DNA from: Microbacterium sp.
Lineage (GTDB): Bacteria > Actinomycetota > Actinomycetes > Actinomycetales > Microbacteriaceae
Assembly: GCA_002703245.1 (NCBI GenBank)
Contig: NZTV01000034.1
Span: 1-33,071 of the forward strand
DNA: 33,071 nucleotides
Reading direction: 5' to 3'
A program made the position numbers and the translations under genes. Positions 23,975 through 33,046 of this stretch are shown here, piece after piece. The notes below the pieces were generated by a model. It was not told the DNA's origin, did no database searches, and worked only from the letters and a program-made list of their open reading frames with translations. Numbering within the stretch: the first letter of the stretch is position 1; each line of letters starts with the position of its first letter.

Positions 23975-25098
23975 GCGCCGTGCTGCGCGTGATGCTCGAC
24001 CAGCTGGTCGCCCCGACAGACGCGGATCTGAAGGTCGCATCGGGTGAGCTCGTGCGCGCGCTGATCGCCCACGCCCCGGAGGGGTGCGAGGTCGAGGGCA
24101 TCGCTCCGGCGGCCGGTGGAGACGGCTCGGTGCTGGAGATCCCCGGCATCTCCGGTGTGCGGCGCACCACGCTTCCGCGGCGGGAACTCGCCGGCGCGCT
24201 GCATCTCGGTCTCGCGACGGGAATCGGTGGGGGGATGATCCACTCGCCGAGCCTGTTCGCGCCGTTGGTCAAGCATGACCGGGTGCACGCGAACGATCAG
24301 ACGACCGTCACGATCTGGGACCTGCGCCCGTGGGAGACGCCCGACGAGCTTCCCCGATCGAGCGCCGGCTGGCACAAAGCCATGCTCAAGCGCGCCGTCA
24401 AACACGCCGACGCGGTCGTGGTGCCGACACACGCGATGGCACGGCGTCTCGGAGAGATCTCTCCGAAGCTGAGTGACCGCATCCGGGTCATCTGCGGTGC
24501 CGCACCCGAAGGTTTCCGCGTGCCGACCGACGAGGTCGGGCGACGCCGTGATCTCGGTCTTCCGGAGGGGTATGTGCTGCTTGCCGGGCGATCGGTCGCG
24601 TCGGACGCGCTTGCCGCCGGCTTCGGCGCCGTCGCGCGCAGCGGCCACGAGGTGCCGGTCGTCGTGATCGATGCCGACGAGGGTGAGGAACCGGCCATCT
24701 CGGAGATCGCCGCGGCCGCAGGGGTGCCCGAACGGCTCGTCCACGTGCGCGGGTCGCTCGACGACGCCGATCGGGGTGCCGTCTTCGGTGCGGCCGTCGC
24801 ATTCGTCGCCCCATCGACACGGGCGGCGTTCCCCTGGCGGACCGTCGAAGCGATGACGCTCGGCGTCCCGGTCATCGCCGTCGACTCCGACGTGTTGCGT
24901 GAACTCGTGGTCGACGGCGGCATGCTCGTCCCTCCCACCGGTACGGACGCGGTCGATGCGCTCGGTGCCGCGCTGGCGGACGCGCTCGGCTCGACGGCCG
25001 CCGCGGAACGGCTGGCCGTGCTCGCGGCCGATCGCGGCCGGGTGTTCTCGTGGCTCGAAGCAGCCGACAAGATCTGGGCGCTGCACGCCGAACTCTAG
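23971..25098 (+). CDS. Glycosyltransferase family 4-like protein
   Basis: A 375-residue predicted cytoplasmic GT-B glycosyltransferase. The N-terminal acceptor half is weakly conserved (HSPSLFAPLVKHDRVHANDQ, TIWDLRPWETPD). The C-terminal nucleotide-sugar half has DRIRVICGAAPEGF, a Rossmann-like middle and a GT4-type end: VAFVAPSTRAAFPWRTVEAM, then GVPVIAVDSDVLRELVVDGG. The start is the GTG at 23971, which overlaps the LCP stop codon. Coupled with an LCP transferase, it probably builds part of the polymer that the LCP enzyme attaches. Donor sugar unknown; mannose or rhamnose are guesses. Confidence 0.85.
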   Translation: MSAVLRVMLDQLVAPTDADLKVASGELVRALIAHAPEGCEVEGIAPAAGGDGSVLEIPGISGVRRTTLPRRELAGALHLGLATGIGGGMIHSPSLFAPLVKHDRVHANDQTTVTIWDLRPWETPDELPRSSAGWHKAMLKRAVKHADAVVVPTHAMARRLGEISPKLSDRIRVICGAAPEGFRVPTDEVGRRRDLGLPEGYVLLAGRSVASDALAAGFGAVARSGHEVPVVVIDADEGEEPAISEIAAAAGVPERLVHVRGSLDDADRGAVFGAAVAFVAPSTRAAFPWRTVEAMTLGVPVIAVDSDVLRELVVDGGMLVPPTGTDAVDALGAALADALGSTAAAERLAVLAADRGRVFSWLEAADKIWALHAEL

Positions 25099-25135
25099 CC
25101 ACGATTGTGTTCAGGTGTAACTTTCGCCACACTAG

Positions 25136-25153
25136 TCACAGAATTCACTGTGA
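25136..25153. promoter_or_regulatory. Dyad upstream of the secreted wall protein
   Basis: TCACAG, six bases, CTGTGA: a perfect 6-bp inverted repeat just before the AAGGAG ribosome site (25156-25161) of the gene at 25170. A second overlapping dyad is TTCAC-T-GTGAA. It sits where a repressor could block transcription, in the only clearly AT-richer intergenic stretch of this part. No known regulator consensus fits well. Confidence 0.35.
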
Positions 25154-25169
25154 ATAAGGAGACGGGTAG

Positions 25170-27200
25170 ATGAGGCGACTGATTGCGCCGATGCTCGCTG
25201 TGCTCGCCATGCTCGCCGGTCTCCTCGTCGCCCCCGCGGCTTCGGCCGCCGAGCCCACGGCGACGTCCGAAGCCACGACGAACTTCGAGATCGACGCGGC
25301 GCTCGATGCCGAGACGGCGATCGGGGACTCGATCCAGATCGCCGACCTGTCGAAGTTCGAAGCCGGCAACATCATCAGCGACGAGGTCTTCTTCGACAGC
25401 TCCACGATGACGGAGGCGGAGATCCAGGCTTTCCTTGAGGAGATGGTCCCGTCGTGTCAGTCCGGCTACACCTGCCTGAAGGACTGGTACGACACGTCGC
25501 GCACGACCACGGCGGACGCGATGTGCGGTGCGTACTCCGGGGGGACGCGCGAGCGCGCCTCGCGGATCATCTACAAGGTCTCGCAGGCGTGCGGCATCAA
25601 CCCGCAGGTCATCCTGGCGACCCTGCAGAAGGAGCAGGGCCTGGTCAACCACGTGTGGCCCAGTGACTGGCGGTACGAGATCGCGATGGGGCAGGGATGC
25701 CCCGACACCGCGGCGTGCGATACCCGCTACTACGGCTTCTTCAACCAGGTCTTCGGTGCCGCATGGCAGTTCAAGCGGTACGCGAACCCCGCCGGTACGA
25801 GCCAGTACTTCACCTGGTATGCGCCGGGGAAGACCTGGAACATCCTCTGGAACCCGAACCACTCCTGTGGGTCCTCGCCGGTGTACGTGGAGAACCAGGC
25901 CACGGCCAACCTGTACTACTACACGCCCTATCAGCCCAATGCCGCGGCGATCAAGGCGGGCTACGGCACCGGCGACGGGTGCTCCTCGTACGGGAACCGG
26001 AACTTCTACCAGTACTTCACGGACTGGTTCGGATCGACGCAGATTGTGCAGCATGCCTGCGACGTCCCGGCCTCCTCGAGTATCGCGTCCGCGTCGGGCG
26101 AGTTTGTGACGACTCCAGGCGCGTTGAATGCGCGGACCGCGCCGTCGACGTCATGTGACGCCGGGCTCCTTGTCCTTAGCGAAGGAACCACTGTCACGAG
26201 AATCGCAACGTATGGGGAGTGGTGGAAGATACGCCTCGATGGTGCCACCAGGTGGATCCGAAGTGAGTATGCGACCCCGGCGCCCACACCGAGCTACACC
26301 GTGTCGCGAATATCCGGCCCCTCTCGATACGACACAGCGGTCGAGATTTCCGTCCAGACGTATCCGGATGGAGTGGAAACGTTGTTCCTCGCATCCGGCA
26401 CGGAGTACCCCGATGCTCTCGCAGCTGGCGCTGCGGCCGGAACGCTTGGCGGAGCGCTTCTCCTCACAGAGCGAGACTCGCTTCGGGGCGCTGTGGCTGA
26501 GGAGATTGCTCGCCTCGGAGCCACCGAGGTCGTGATCGTGGGAGGGGAGGACCGCGTCTCCGATGCAGTTGCGGAGCGAGTTGCGCAGTTGGTGCCTGAG
26601 GCGAGCATCGAGCGTATTGCGGGCGCTGACCGATACGAGACGAGCAAACTGATTGCGGAGAGGTTCTTCGCATCGGCTACGGTGGCCTATGTCGCAACCG
26701 GGGAGAACTATCCCGATGCGGTAGCCGCAGCGGCGCTGGGCGCCGCCCTCGATCGACCGGTCATTCTCGTTCGTGGAACGTCACCGACGCTCGATGAGCA
26801 GACCGCTGAGTGGCTGCGAGACTCACTGATCGGTACGGTGGCGCTTGCGGGGTCCACCTCGACGGTATCGGGACAGATTGGTCTCGACATTCGAGACATC
26901 GGCATCACCGTCACTAGGTACGGCGGGCGCGATCGATACGAGACGAGCCGTCTTCTCGCCGAGGCCGCCTACCGGGACGGCGCTGACCGCGCTGTGCTCG
27001 CCACCGGCCAGAACTTCCCCGACGCGCTCACCGGGGCAGTCCTTGCCGCCGCATGGGAGGCTCCGCTGTTCACGACGCAGAGCTCCTGCTTGGACTATGG
27101 CACAAAGGACTGGTTCATTGACTCCGGGGTGGACTCGATAACCCTCTTGGGAGGCACGCCCAGCCTGAGCGCAGACGTCGCCGCATCGGTGCGCTGTTAG
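25170..27200 (+). CDS. Secreted cell-wall protein: transglycosylase-like domain, SH3-like domain, three cell-wall-binding repeats
   Basis: A 676-residue exported protein. The signal peptide (about 1-26) ends ASA before AEPT. Residues about 60-290 resemble a lysozyme-like domain of actinobacterial wall proteins: ACGINPQVILATLQKEQGLV places a candidate catalytic Glu155 in a QKEQG context like the QESG of lytic transglycosylases. GFFNQVFGAAWQFKRYANP follows, and eight cysteines may form disulfides. Residues 305-367 are an SH3-like segment (LNARTAPST, GEWWKIRL, TRWIRSEYA). Three cell-wall-binding type 2 repeats follow from about 380: RISGPSRYDTA, RIAGADRYETS, RYGGRDRYETS, each with a GxxYPDA or GQNFPDA partner. 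AAGGAG lies eight bases before the ATG. Codon use changes after about residue 295. Confidence 0.85.
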   Translation: MRRLIAPMLAVLAMLAGLLVAPAASAAEPTATSEATTNFEIDAALDAETAIGDSIQIADLSKFEAGNIISDEVFFDSSTMTEAEIQAFLEEMVPSCQSGYTCLKDWYDTSRTTTADAMCGAYSGGTRERASRIIYKVSQACGINPQVILATLQKEQGLVNHVWPSDWRYEIAMGQGCPDTAACDTRYYGFFNQVFGAAWQFKRYANPAGTSQYFTWYAPGKTWNILWNPNHSCGSSPVYVENQATANLYYYTPYQPNAAAIKAGYGTGDGCSSYGNRNFYQYFTDWFGSTQIVQHACDVPASSSIASASGEFVTTPGALNARTAPSTSCDAGLLVLSEGTTVTRIATYGEWWKIRLDGATRWIRSEYATPAPTPSYTVSRISGPSRYDTAVEISVQTYPDGVETLFLASGTEYPDALAAGAAAGTLGGALLLTERDSLRGAVAEEIARLGATEVVIVGGEDRVSDAVAERVAQLVPEASIERIAGADRYETSKLIAERFFASATVAYVATGENYPDAVAAAALGAALDRPVILVRGTSPTLDEQTAEWLRDSLIGTVALAGSTSTVSGQIGLDIRDIGITVTRYGGRDRYETSRLLAEAAYRDGADRAVLATGQNFPDALTGAVLAAAWEAPLFTTQSSCLDYGTKDWFIDSGVDSITLLGGTPSLSADVAASVRC

Positions 27201-27237
27201 CTCGATGCTCGAGCAGGCGGGATGACGTCGTCGACAA

Positions 27238-27828
27238 CTAGGGCGTGTCTCCCAATAGTCGGACCCAGGTGAGGATGGCGCAGAGTGTGGCGCCGGCGCG
27301 GTAGGTGATCGCGAGTTTGTCGAAGCGCGTGGCGATGCCGCGCCACTGCTTGGCCAGAGCGAAGAACCGCTCGATCACGTTGCGACCACGGTAGGCGGTG
27401 GCGTCGAACCCAGGCGGGCGGCCGCCGCGGCTCCCGCGTCGCTTTCGTGCGGCGATCTGGTCTCGCTTGTCGGGGATGACAGCCTTGACCTTGCGGCGGC
27501 GAAGCTCGCTGCGGATGACGCCGGTTGCGTATGCGCGGTCGGCGATCACGGCGTCCGGTCGGGTCCGTGGGCGACCCGGGCCGAGCCTGGGGACGTGGAT
27601 CTCGCCGAGCACGGCGGCGAGCATCGCGCCGTCGTTGCGCTGCCCGCCGGTCACGATCATCGCGAGCGGCCGGCCATGCCCGTCGACGGCTTGGTGGATC
27701 TTCGTGGTCAGACCGCCGCGGGAGCGGCCGATGCCATGTCCAGGCGGCTCAACCTCATGCCAGGGCAGATTCCTGTGATTCGATCCCGACCCCTGTGTCC
27801 TGCTCCGGGCGCGTGGTGTTCGTCGCAT
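27238..27828 (-). CDS. IS5-family transposase, C-terminal part (orfB)
   Basis: Carries the DDE catalytic core: GIGRSRGGLTTKIHQAVDG, VIADRAYATGVIRSEL (second Asp) and NVIERFFALAKQWRGIATRF (catalytic Glu). The recognisable homology starts near plus 27757, right where orfA stops, so the real product is probably a fusion with orfA made by frameshifting. The 27828 start is only the nearest in-frame ATG. The stop codon TAG is read from 27240-27238, meaning it lies in the target sequence and not in the element itself. Confidence 0.8.
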   Translation of the reverse strand: MRRTPRARSRTQGSGSNHRNLPWHEVEPPGHGIGRSRGGLTTKIHQAVDGHGRPLAMIVTGGQRNDGAMLAAVLGEIHVPRLGPGRPRTRPDAVIADRAYATGVIRSELRRRKVKAVIPDKRDQIAARKRRGSRGGRPPGFDATAYRGRNVIERFFALAKQWRGIATRFDKLAITYRAGATLCAILTWVRLLGDTP

Positions 27829-28215
27829 GCTGATGCGCACGCGCGATCGTCGCATCGATCGACACCGCCCAGTCGATCTTCCCGACCGCGTCGGCCTCGG
27901 CAAGAACCTGCGCCAGCACGCGGTCCCACGTGCCGTCGCCGGCGTACCGGCGATGCCGCTTCCACACCGTCTGCCACGGACCGAACGGCTCACGAGGCAG
28001 GTCACGCCACGGAATCCCGGTGCGAAACCGGTAGGCGATGCCTTCCACAACCCGCCGACTGTCGCCGAACGGGTGGCCGCGGCGCCCCGAGTTCGACGGC
28101 AGCAACGGCTCGATCCGCTCCCACTGCTCGTCCGTGAACACCCGATACCGCGAACCCGTCGACCTCACCCCACCAGACTGCCGCGAGCCTCACCGCGGAT
28201 ATGGGAGACACGCCC
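27241..28215 (-). mobile_element. IS5-family insertion sequence (IS427-like group)
   Basis: A 975-bp element bounded by 14-bp perfect inverted repeats, GGGCGTGTCTCCCA at 27241-27254 and its complement at 28202-28215. Both ends are flanked by TA within a CTAG context (27238-27241 and 28215-28218), so a 2-bp TA or 4-bp CTAG target duplication is possible; CTAG is itself a palindrome. It carries orfA and orfB in different frames. It sits between the wall-protein gene and the rhamnose genes and does not interrupt a recognisable gene. Confidence 0.93.
27755..28168 (-). CDS. IS5-family transposase, N-terminal part (orfA)
   Basis: A 137-residue product: a DUF4096-like DNA-binding region (FTDEQWERIEPLLPS, RRVVEGIAYRFRTGIPWRDL, WQTVWKRHRRY) followed by the first catalytic Asp in AVSIDATIARAHQHA. 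It ends in TGA immediately before the orfB homology. Moving from orfA to orfB needs a +1 (or -2) shift near GCATGAG, not the -1 shift most common in insertion sequences. So either a +1 shift is programmed at the stop codon, or this copy has lost its frame by an indel. The start is a GTG at 28168. Confidence 0.85.
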   Translation of the reverse strand: MRSTGSRYRVFTDEQWERIEPLLPSNSGRRGHPFGDSRRVVEGIAYRFRTGIPWRDLPREPFGPWQTVWKRHRRYAGDGTWDRVLAQVLAEADAVGKIDWAVSIDATIARAHQHATNTTRPEQDTGVGIESQESALA

Positions 28216-28217
28216 TA

Positions 28218-28614
28218 GCTGGTTGGTTGCGGCGGCCGGGACGAGACGTTGCTCCACCATCGTCATCCATCAGCAGATCGTGGCGAAGACTCGTCATCAA
28301 GGTCAGTGAGGACGTTGCGCGGACTCACCACGGTGGATGGAACATGAAGCCATCCATGGTGGGCTGGGCTGGAGGCGCGGTGCGACTTGGGAACGCTCTG
28401 ACGACGGGTCGGGTGCCCTGATCGAGGCGAGTTCCGGATCTCTCAACAGGCTCGATGCCATCGTTTCGCTCAGGATGTGATCCTGTCTGGCGTCGCTTGG
28501 AGCAGCCAGCCGACCGAAATAAGCTGGAATCGCCTGGATACATCGTCGCAACTCTCAGACTCACAAGGCTCGACGGGTGTGTCCAGGGGGTATCGGTGCC
28601 CATCGATGATTGGG
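28218..28614. other. Gene-free interval between the IS element and the rhamnose genes
   Basis: No supported gene; open frames here lack ribosome sites and recognisable motifs. The sequence looks less GC-rich than the core genes. It may be debris of a gene lost when this boundary was rearranged, but nothing is recognisable. One hairpin is listed separately. Confidence 0.6.
28328..28362. terminator. Hairpin downstream of rmlCD
   Basis: CCACGGTGGATGG (28328-28340) and CCATCCATGGTGG (28350-28362) pair over 11 of 13 positions around a 9-nt loop. It is 250 bp beyond the rmlCD stop codon and has no T tract, so terminator function is doubtful. Confidence 0.3.
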
Positions 28615-30018
28615 CTATGCGGTCAGATAGTCCGCGAGCCGTTCGCCGAGGGGTGGTGGGGCGAAGCCCGCCTCAGTGATTTTCCTGAGGTCGAGGACGC
28701 TCATCGAGGGCCGCGGCGCCACCGGGACATCGGAATCAGCGAAGTAGGCGGCTGTGGAGACACCCGACACGCGTGACGGATCGTGTCCTGCGCTCTCGAA
28801 GACCATGCGCGCGATGTCCGCCCAGGACCGAGGGCGCCCGCTGTTGGTGAGATTGTAGGTACCGAATTCTGCACCCGCGGAGAGCAGGTGCGCGATGCCG
28901 TCAGCAATGTCCTGCGTGAAGGAGAGCCGCCCGATCTGGTCATCGACGACCCGCGGGTTGACGCCCTTCTCGGCGAGGGCGGCCATCGTCCGGACGAAGT
29001 TCTTGCCGTCCCCGATCACCCAGCTCGTGCGCACGATGTAGTGGCGGGGGACCGTGGCGACGATCGCGTCGCCGGCTGCCTTCGTCTGGCCGTAGACGCC
29101 GAGGGGGCACAGCGGCGACTCCTCGGTGTAGGGCGAATCGGAGGTGCCGTCGAACACGTAATCGCTCGAGACGTGGACCAGCACGATGTCGTGGCGTGCG
29201 GCGACCGCGGCGAGTGTGCCCACCGCGGAGACGTTCGACCTCCAGGCATCCACCCGCCCGTCGGGGGTCTCGGCGCGGTCCACCGCCGTGTAGGCGGCGG
29301 CGTTGATGATGACACCGTAGTCCCGCCACCTGCGAGCCGTCGCGAGGTCCTCGGATGTGAGATCGAGCTGCGTCCTGTCGACATACTCGACATCGCCCGC
29401 ATCACCGAGGCGATCCCGCAAGGCGCGACCGAGCTGCCCGTTCGCGCCGAGGACGAGCGTCTTCCGAGGCGCCATCGCGACCACGTCAGCCAGCCGCGGA
29501 TGCTCTTTGTCCTTCTCGCTGATCTCGACCTGATCCAGCGGGATCGGCCACTCGATCGCGACGGTCTCGTCCGCGAGGTTCAGGAAGGTGTACTCGGCGG
29601 TGGGGGACCAGTGGTCGTTGACGAGGTAGACGTAGGCCGTATCGGCTTCGAGGGTCTGGTAGGCGTTGCCTACCCCGCGTGGCACGAACACGGCGCGGGA
29701 TGCATCGATCTCGGCCGTGAAGACCGCGCCGAAGGTGGGCCCCTCCCTAAGGTCGACCCAGGCGCCGAAGATACGCCCGCTCGCGACGGATACGAACTTG
29801 TCCCACGGTTCGGCGTGGATTCCGCGGGTGGTGCCGACGGCGTCGTTGAACGAGATGTTGTTCTGCACGGGGCCGAAATCCGGGAGCCCCGCTGCGGTCA
29901 TCTTCTCGCGCTGCCAGTTCTCCTTGAACCACCCGCGCGCGTCGCCGTGGACAGGCAAGTCGAAGACCACCAGGCCCGGGATCGGGGACTCTGTCGTCGA
30001 CAACGGCTTGCCGAACAT
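28615..30018 (-). CDS. Bifunctional dTDP-4-dehydrorhamnose 3,5-epimerase/reductase (RmlC-RmlD fusion)
   Basis: A 467-residue cytoplasmic protein carrying the last two steps of dTDP-L-rhamnose synthesis. Residues 1-185 are an RmlC cupin: FDLPVHGDARGWFKENW, NISFNDAVGTTRGIHAEPWD with candidate base His68, VDLREGPTFG and VPRGVGNAYQTL. The HAEPWDK segment departs from the RGLHYQ of classical RmlC. Residues 186-467 are an RmlD reductase: nucleotide loop LVLGANGQLGRAL, SSDYVFDG and the catalytic pair Tyr309/Lys313 in YGQTK. Such fusions are known in actinobacteria. The ATG at 30018 has GGAGG about eight bases upstream. RmlB lies 28 bp upstream on the same strand, so the two form an operon. Confidence 0.92.
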   Translation of the reverse strand: MFGKPLSTTESPIPGLVVFDLPVHGDARGWFKENWQREKMTAAGLPDFGPVQNNISFNDAVGTTRGIHAEPWDKFVSVASGRIFGAWVDLREGPTFGAVFTAEIDASRAVFVPRGVGNAYQTLEADTAYVYLVNDHWSPTAEYTFLNLADETVAIEWPIPLDQVEISEKDKEHPRLADVVAMAPRKTLVLGANGQLGRALRDRLGDAGDVEYVDRTQLDLTSEDLATARRWRDYGVIINAAAYTAVDRAETPDGRVDAWRSNVSAVGTLAAVAARHDIVLVHVSSDYVFDGTSDSPYTEESPLCPLGVYGQTKAAGDAIVATVPRHYIVRTSWVIGDGKNFVRTMAALAEKGVNPRVVDDQIGRLSFTQDIADGIAHLLSAGAEFGTYNLTNSGRPRSWADIARMVFESAGHDPSRVSGVSTAAYFADSDVPVAPRPSMSVLDLRKITEAGFAPPPLGERLADYLTA

Positions 30019-30046
30019 GGAACCACCCTCCGTCGTCGCCACCGGC

Positions 30047-31057
<1,011 letters not shown>

Positions 31058-31102
31058 GCGTCGGGTGGGGCGCCACGAACCGGGGTCAGCCCGTGCCGCC
31101 GG

Positions 31103-31108
31103 TATCGT
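31103..31108 (+). promoter_or_regulatory. -10 element, glycosyltransferase gene
   Basis: TATCGT, seven bases, then GTG at 31116. This spacing is the reason for preferring that start over the GTGs at 31065, 31107 and 31113. Confidence 0.4.
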
Positions 31109-31115
31109 GAGTGTG

Positions 31116-32069
31116 GTGATCACAAGACTGCTCGGGCGGCTGCGCGCGGCCGGTCGAACCCTTGCGGTGAGGTTCGGTGGGCTGCCTCACAGCACCGGCA
31201 CCGTTGACTCGCCGCCACCCGAGGTGGCGGCGGATATCAGCCGGCTGTGGATGCGGAACACTCTCACCTGGCGAGGTGCGCGGGTCGTGAGTGGCGAGGC
31301 CCAAAGCGTTGTCTCCCTGACGACTCATGGCCGCCGGATCGAAGACGTCTGGCTTGCGATCGAGTCGATCGGACGCGGGACGGTGCGGCCGCGACGGATC
31401 ATCCTCTGGCTGGACGACTCGGACGTGCGACTTCCGCATCGCATCCGCAGACTGAGACGGCGGGGGCTGGAGGTGCTCCGTACATCTCCCGGCCTGGGTG
31501 TGCATACGAAATACCAGCCGTACATACGCACACAACCGTTGGATCTCCCGCTCGTTCTCGCCGATGACGACATCATCTATCCGCCGAGCTGGCTGGAGGG
31601 CCTCGAGCGTGCGTACGAGGAGTCTCCCGAGCATGTCGTCGCGTATCGAGCCCACACGATCGACATGAACGAGGATGGCTCATTCCAGCCCTACCGACTT
31701 TGGCGATCGTGTGACGACGCGTCGGCGAGTTTCGCTCACTTCGCCACGTCGGTCTCGGGCCAGCTTCTGGCGCCCTCGCTTCAGGTCGAGTTGCTGCGTC
31801 AGGGTGACGCTTTCCTCGAGCAGGCCCCGACGGCCGACGACATTTGGCTGCACCGCACAGCGGTGCTCGCGGGCTATCGCACACGGCAGGTCGACCCGGG
31901 CCAGCGTCACTGGTGGTTCGTACCCGGCTCCCAGACCACCGGACTGAATGCCGTCAATGTCGGCGGAGGCGGCAACGACCGGCAGATGGAGCTGTCACAC
32001 ACGGAGGTCACGCGTTCCCGTATCCGGGAGGACATCGAGGCGAATCGTTTGGAGCCACCCCACGGATAG
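31116..32069 (+). CDS. Putative GT-A glycosyltransferase
   Basis: A 317-residue protein, probably cytoplasmic, that I place only broadly. The core has VVSLTTHGRRIEDVWLAIES, RRIILWLDDSDVRLP and LPLVLADDDIIYPPSWLEGL; the last holds a DDD metal-binding motif typical of GT-A glycosyltransferases. Later, APTADDIWLHRTAVLAGYRT resembles the acidic acceptor-side motif of the same group. There is no signal peptide or clear membrane helix. The start is uncertain; GTG 31116 is chosen from the upstream -10 spacing. Flanked by rmlB (divergent) and rmlA (15 bp downstream, same strand), it may use a rhamnose-pathway sugar. That link is inference. Confidence 0.65.
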   Translation: MITRLLGRLRAAGRTLAVRFGGLPHSTGTVDSPPPEVAADISRLWMRNTLTWRGARVVSGEAQSVVSLTTHGRRIEDVWLAIESIGRGTVRPRRIILWLDDSDVRLPHRIRRLRRRGLEVLRTSPGLGVHTKYQPYIRTQPLDLPLVLADDDIIYPPSWLEGLERAYEESPEHVVAYRAHTIDMNEDGSFQPYRLWRSCDDASASFAHFATSVSGQLLAPSLQVELLRQGDAFLEQAPTADDIWLHRTAVLAGYRTRQVDPGQRHWWFVPGSQTTGLNAVNVGGGGNDRQMELSHTEVTRSRIREDIEANRLEPPHG

Positions 32070-32084
32070 GGGAAACTGGAGACC

Positions 32085-32957
32085 ATGCGCGGAATCATTC
32101 TTGCGGGCGGCACCGGTTCGCGGCTCCACCCCATCACGCTCGGCACCTCGAAGCAGCTCGTTCCCGTCTACGACAAGCCGATGATCTACTACCCGTTGGC
32201 GACGCTCATGCTCGCGGGTATCCGTGACATTCTCATGATCACGACGCCGCATGATGCGGATCAGTTCACGCGCCTCCTCGGGGACGGTTCGCAATTCGGC
32301 GTCAACATCACATACAAGACCCAACCGTCACCGGATGGTCTGGCGCAGGCGTTCATCCTGGGTGAGGAACACATCGGCGGCGAGTCGGCGGCGCTCGTCT
32401 TGGGCGACAACATCTTCTACGGATCGGGCCTGGGCACGCGGCTGCGACAGTACAACGACCTCACCGGAGGTGTGGTCTTCGGGTACTGGGTCAACGACGC
32501 CACCGCCTACGGCGTCGTCGAGTTCGATGACGAGGGCCGTGTCGTCTCGCTCGAAGAAAAGCCCGCGCAGCCCAAGAGCAACTACGCCGTTCCCGGGCTG
32601 TACTTCTACGACAACGACGTGATCGAGATCGCGAAGTCGTTGCGGCCATCTCCACGCGGCGAACTCGAGATCACCGACGTCAACAAGGCCTACCTCGAGC
32701 GCGGCGATCTGAAGGTCGAGCTGCTGCCGCGTGGAACCGCCTGGCTCGACACGGGAACCTTCGATTCCCTGAGCGAAGCGACCGAGTTCATCCGGACCGT
32801 CCAGAAGCGCCAGGGGCTGTCCATCGGCTGCCCGGAGGAGATCGCCTGGCGGATGGGGTATCTGTCCGACGACGAGCTGCGCATGCGGGCGGAGCCGCTG
32901 GTGAAGAGCGGCTACGGCCAATACCTGCTCACCGTCCTGGAGCAGGGGCGACACTAG
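32085..32957 (+). CDS. rfbA: Glucose-1-phosphate thymidylyltransferase
   Basis: A 290-residue cytoplasmic nucleotidyltransferase, first step of dTDP-L-rhamnose synthesis (also called RmlA), making dTDP-glucose from dTTP and glucose 1-phosphate. The signature [20 protein letters not shown] is at the N-terminus, then [63 protein letters not shown] and [13 protein letters not shown]. The ATG at 32085 has GGAG about five bases upstream in the 15-bp gap after the glycosyltransferase gene, so they are likely co-transcribed. Length and motifs are complete. Confidence 0.97.
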   Translation: MRGIILAGGTGSRLHPITLGTSKQLVPVYDKPMIYYPLATLMLAGIRDILMITTPHDADQFTRLLGDGSQFGVNITYKTQPSPDGLAQAFILGEEHIGGESAALVLGDNIFYGSGLGTRLRQYNDLTGGVVFGYWVNDATAYGVVEFDDEGRVVSLEEKPAQPKSNYAVPGLYFYDNDVIEIAKSLRPSPRGELEITDVNKAYLERGDLKVELLPRGTAWLDTGTFDSLSEATEFIRTVQKRQGLSIGCPEEIAWRMGYLSDDELRMRAEPLVKSGYGQYLLTVLEQGRH

Positions 32958-33046
32958 CCCGATGTCGGGTTCGGGTGTGGCTTCGGTTTTTCCGGAGGGT
33001 GGGTGTCGGCTGGTCGTCTATGTGGTGTATGACCGGCGTGGTGAGG

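Noticed and set aside
25136..25153. GlxR/CRP site upstream of the wall-protein gene
   Set aside because: The arms are TCACA and TGTGA in the opposite order to the TGTGA-N6-TCACA consensus. LexA and MtrA motifs also do not fit well.
28303..28551. Small open frame on the minus strand between the IS element and rmlCD
   Set aside because: No ribosome site or recognisable family, and it overlaps an imperfect hairpin. It may be debris, but nothing supports a gene.
32958..33010. Rho-independent terminator after rmlA, suggested by CTTCGG, five T and CCGGAG
   Set aside because: The T run lies in the loop and not after the stem, and the stem needs a G-U pair, so it does not have terminator form.
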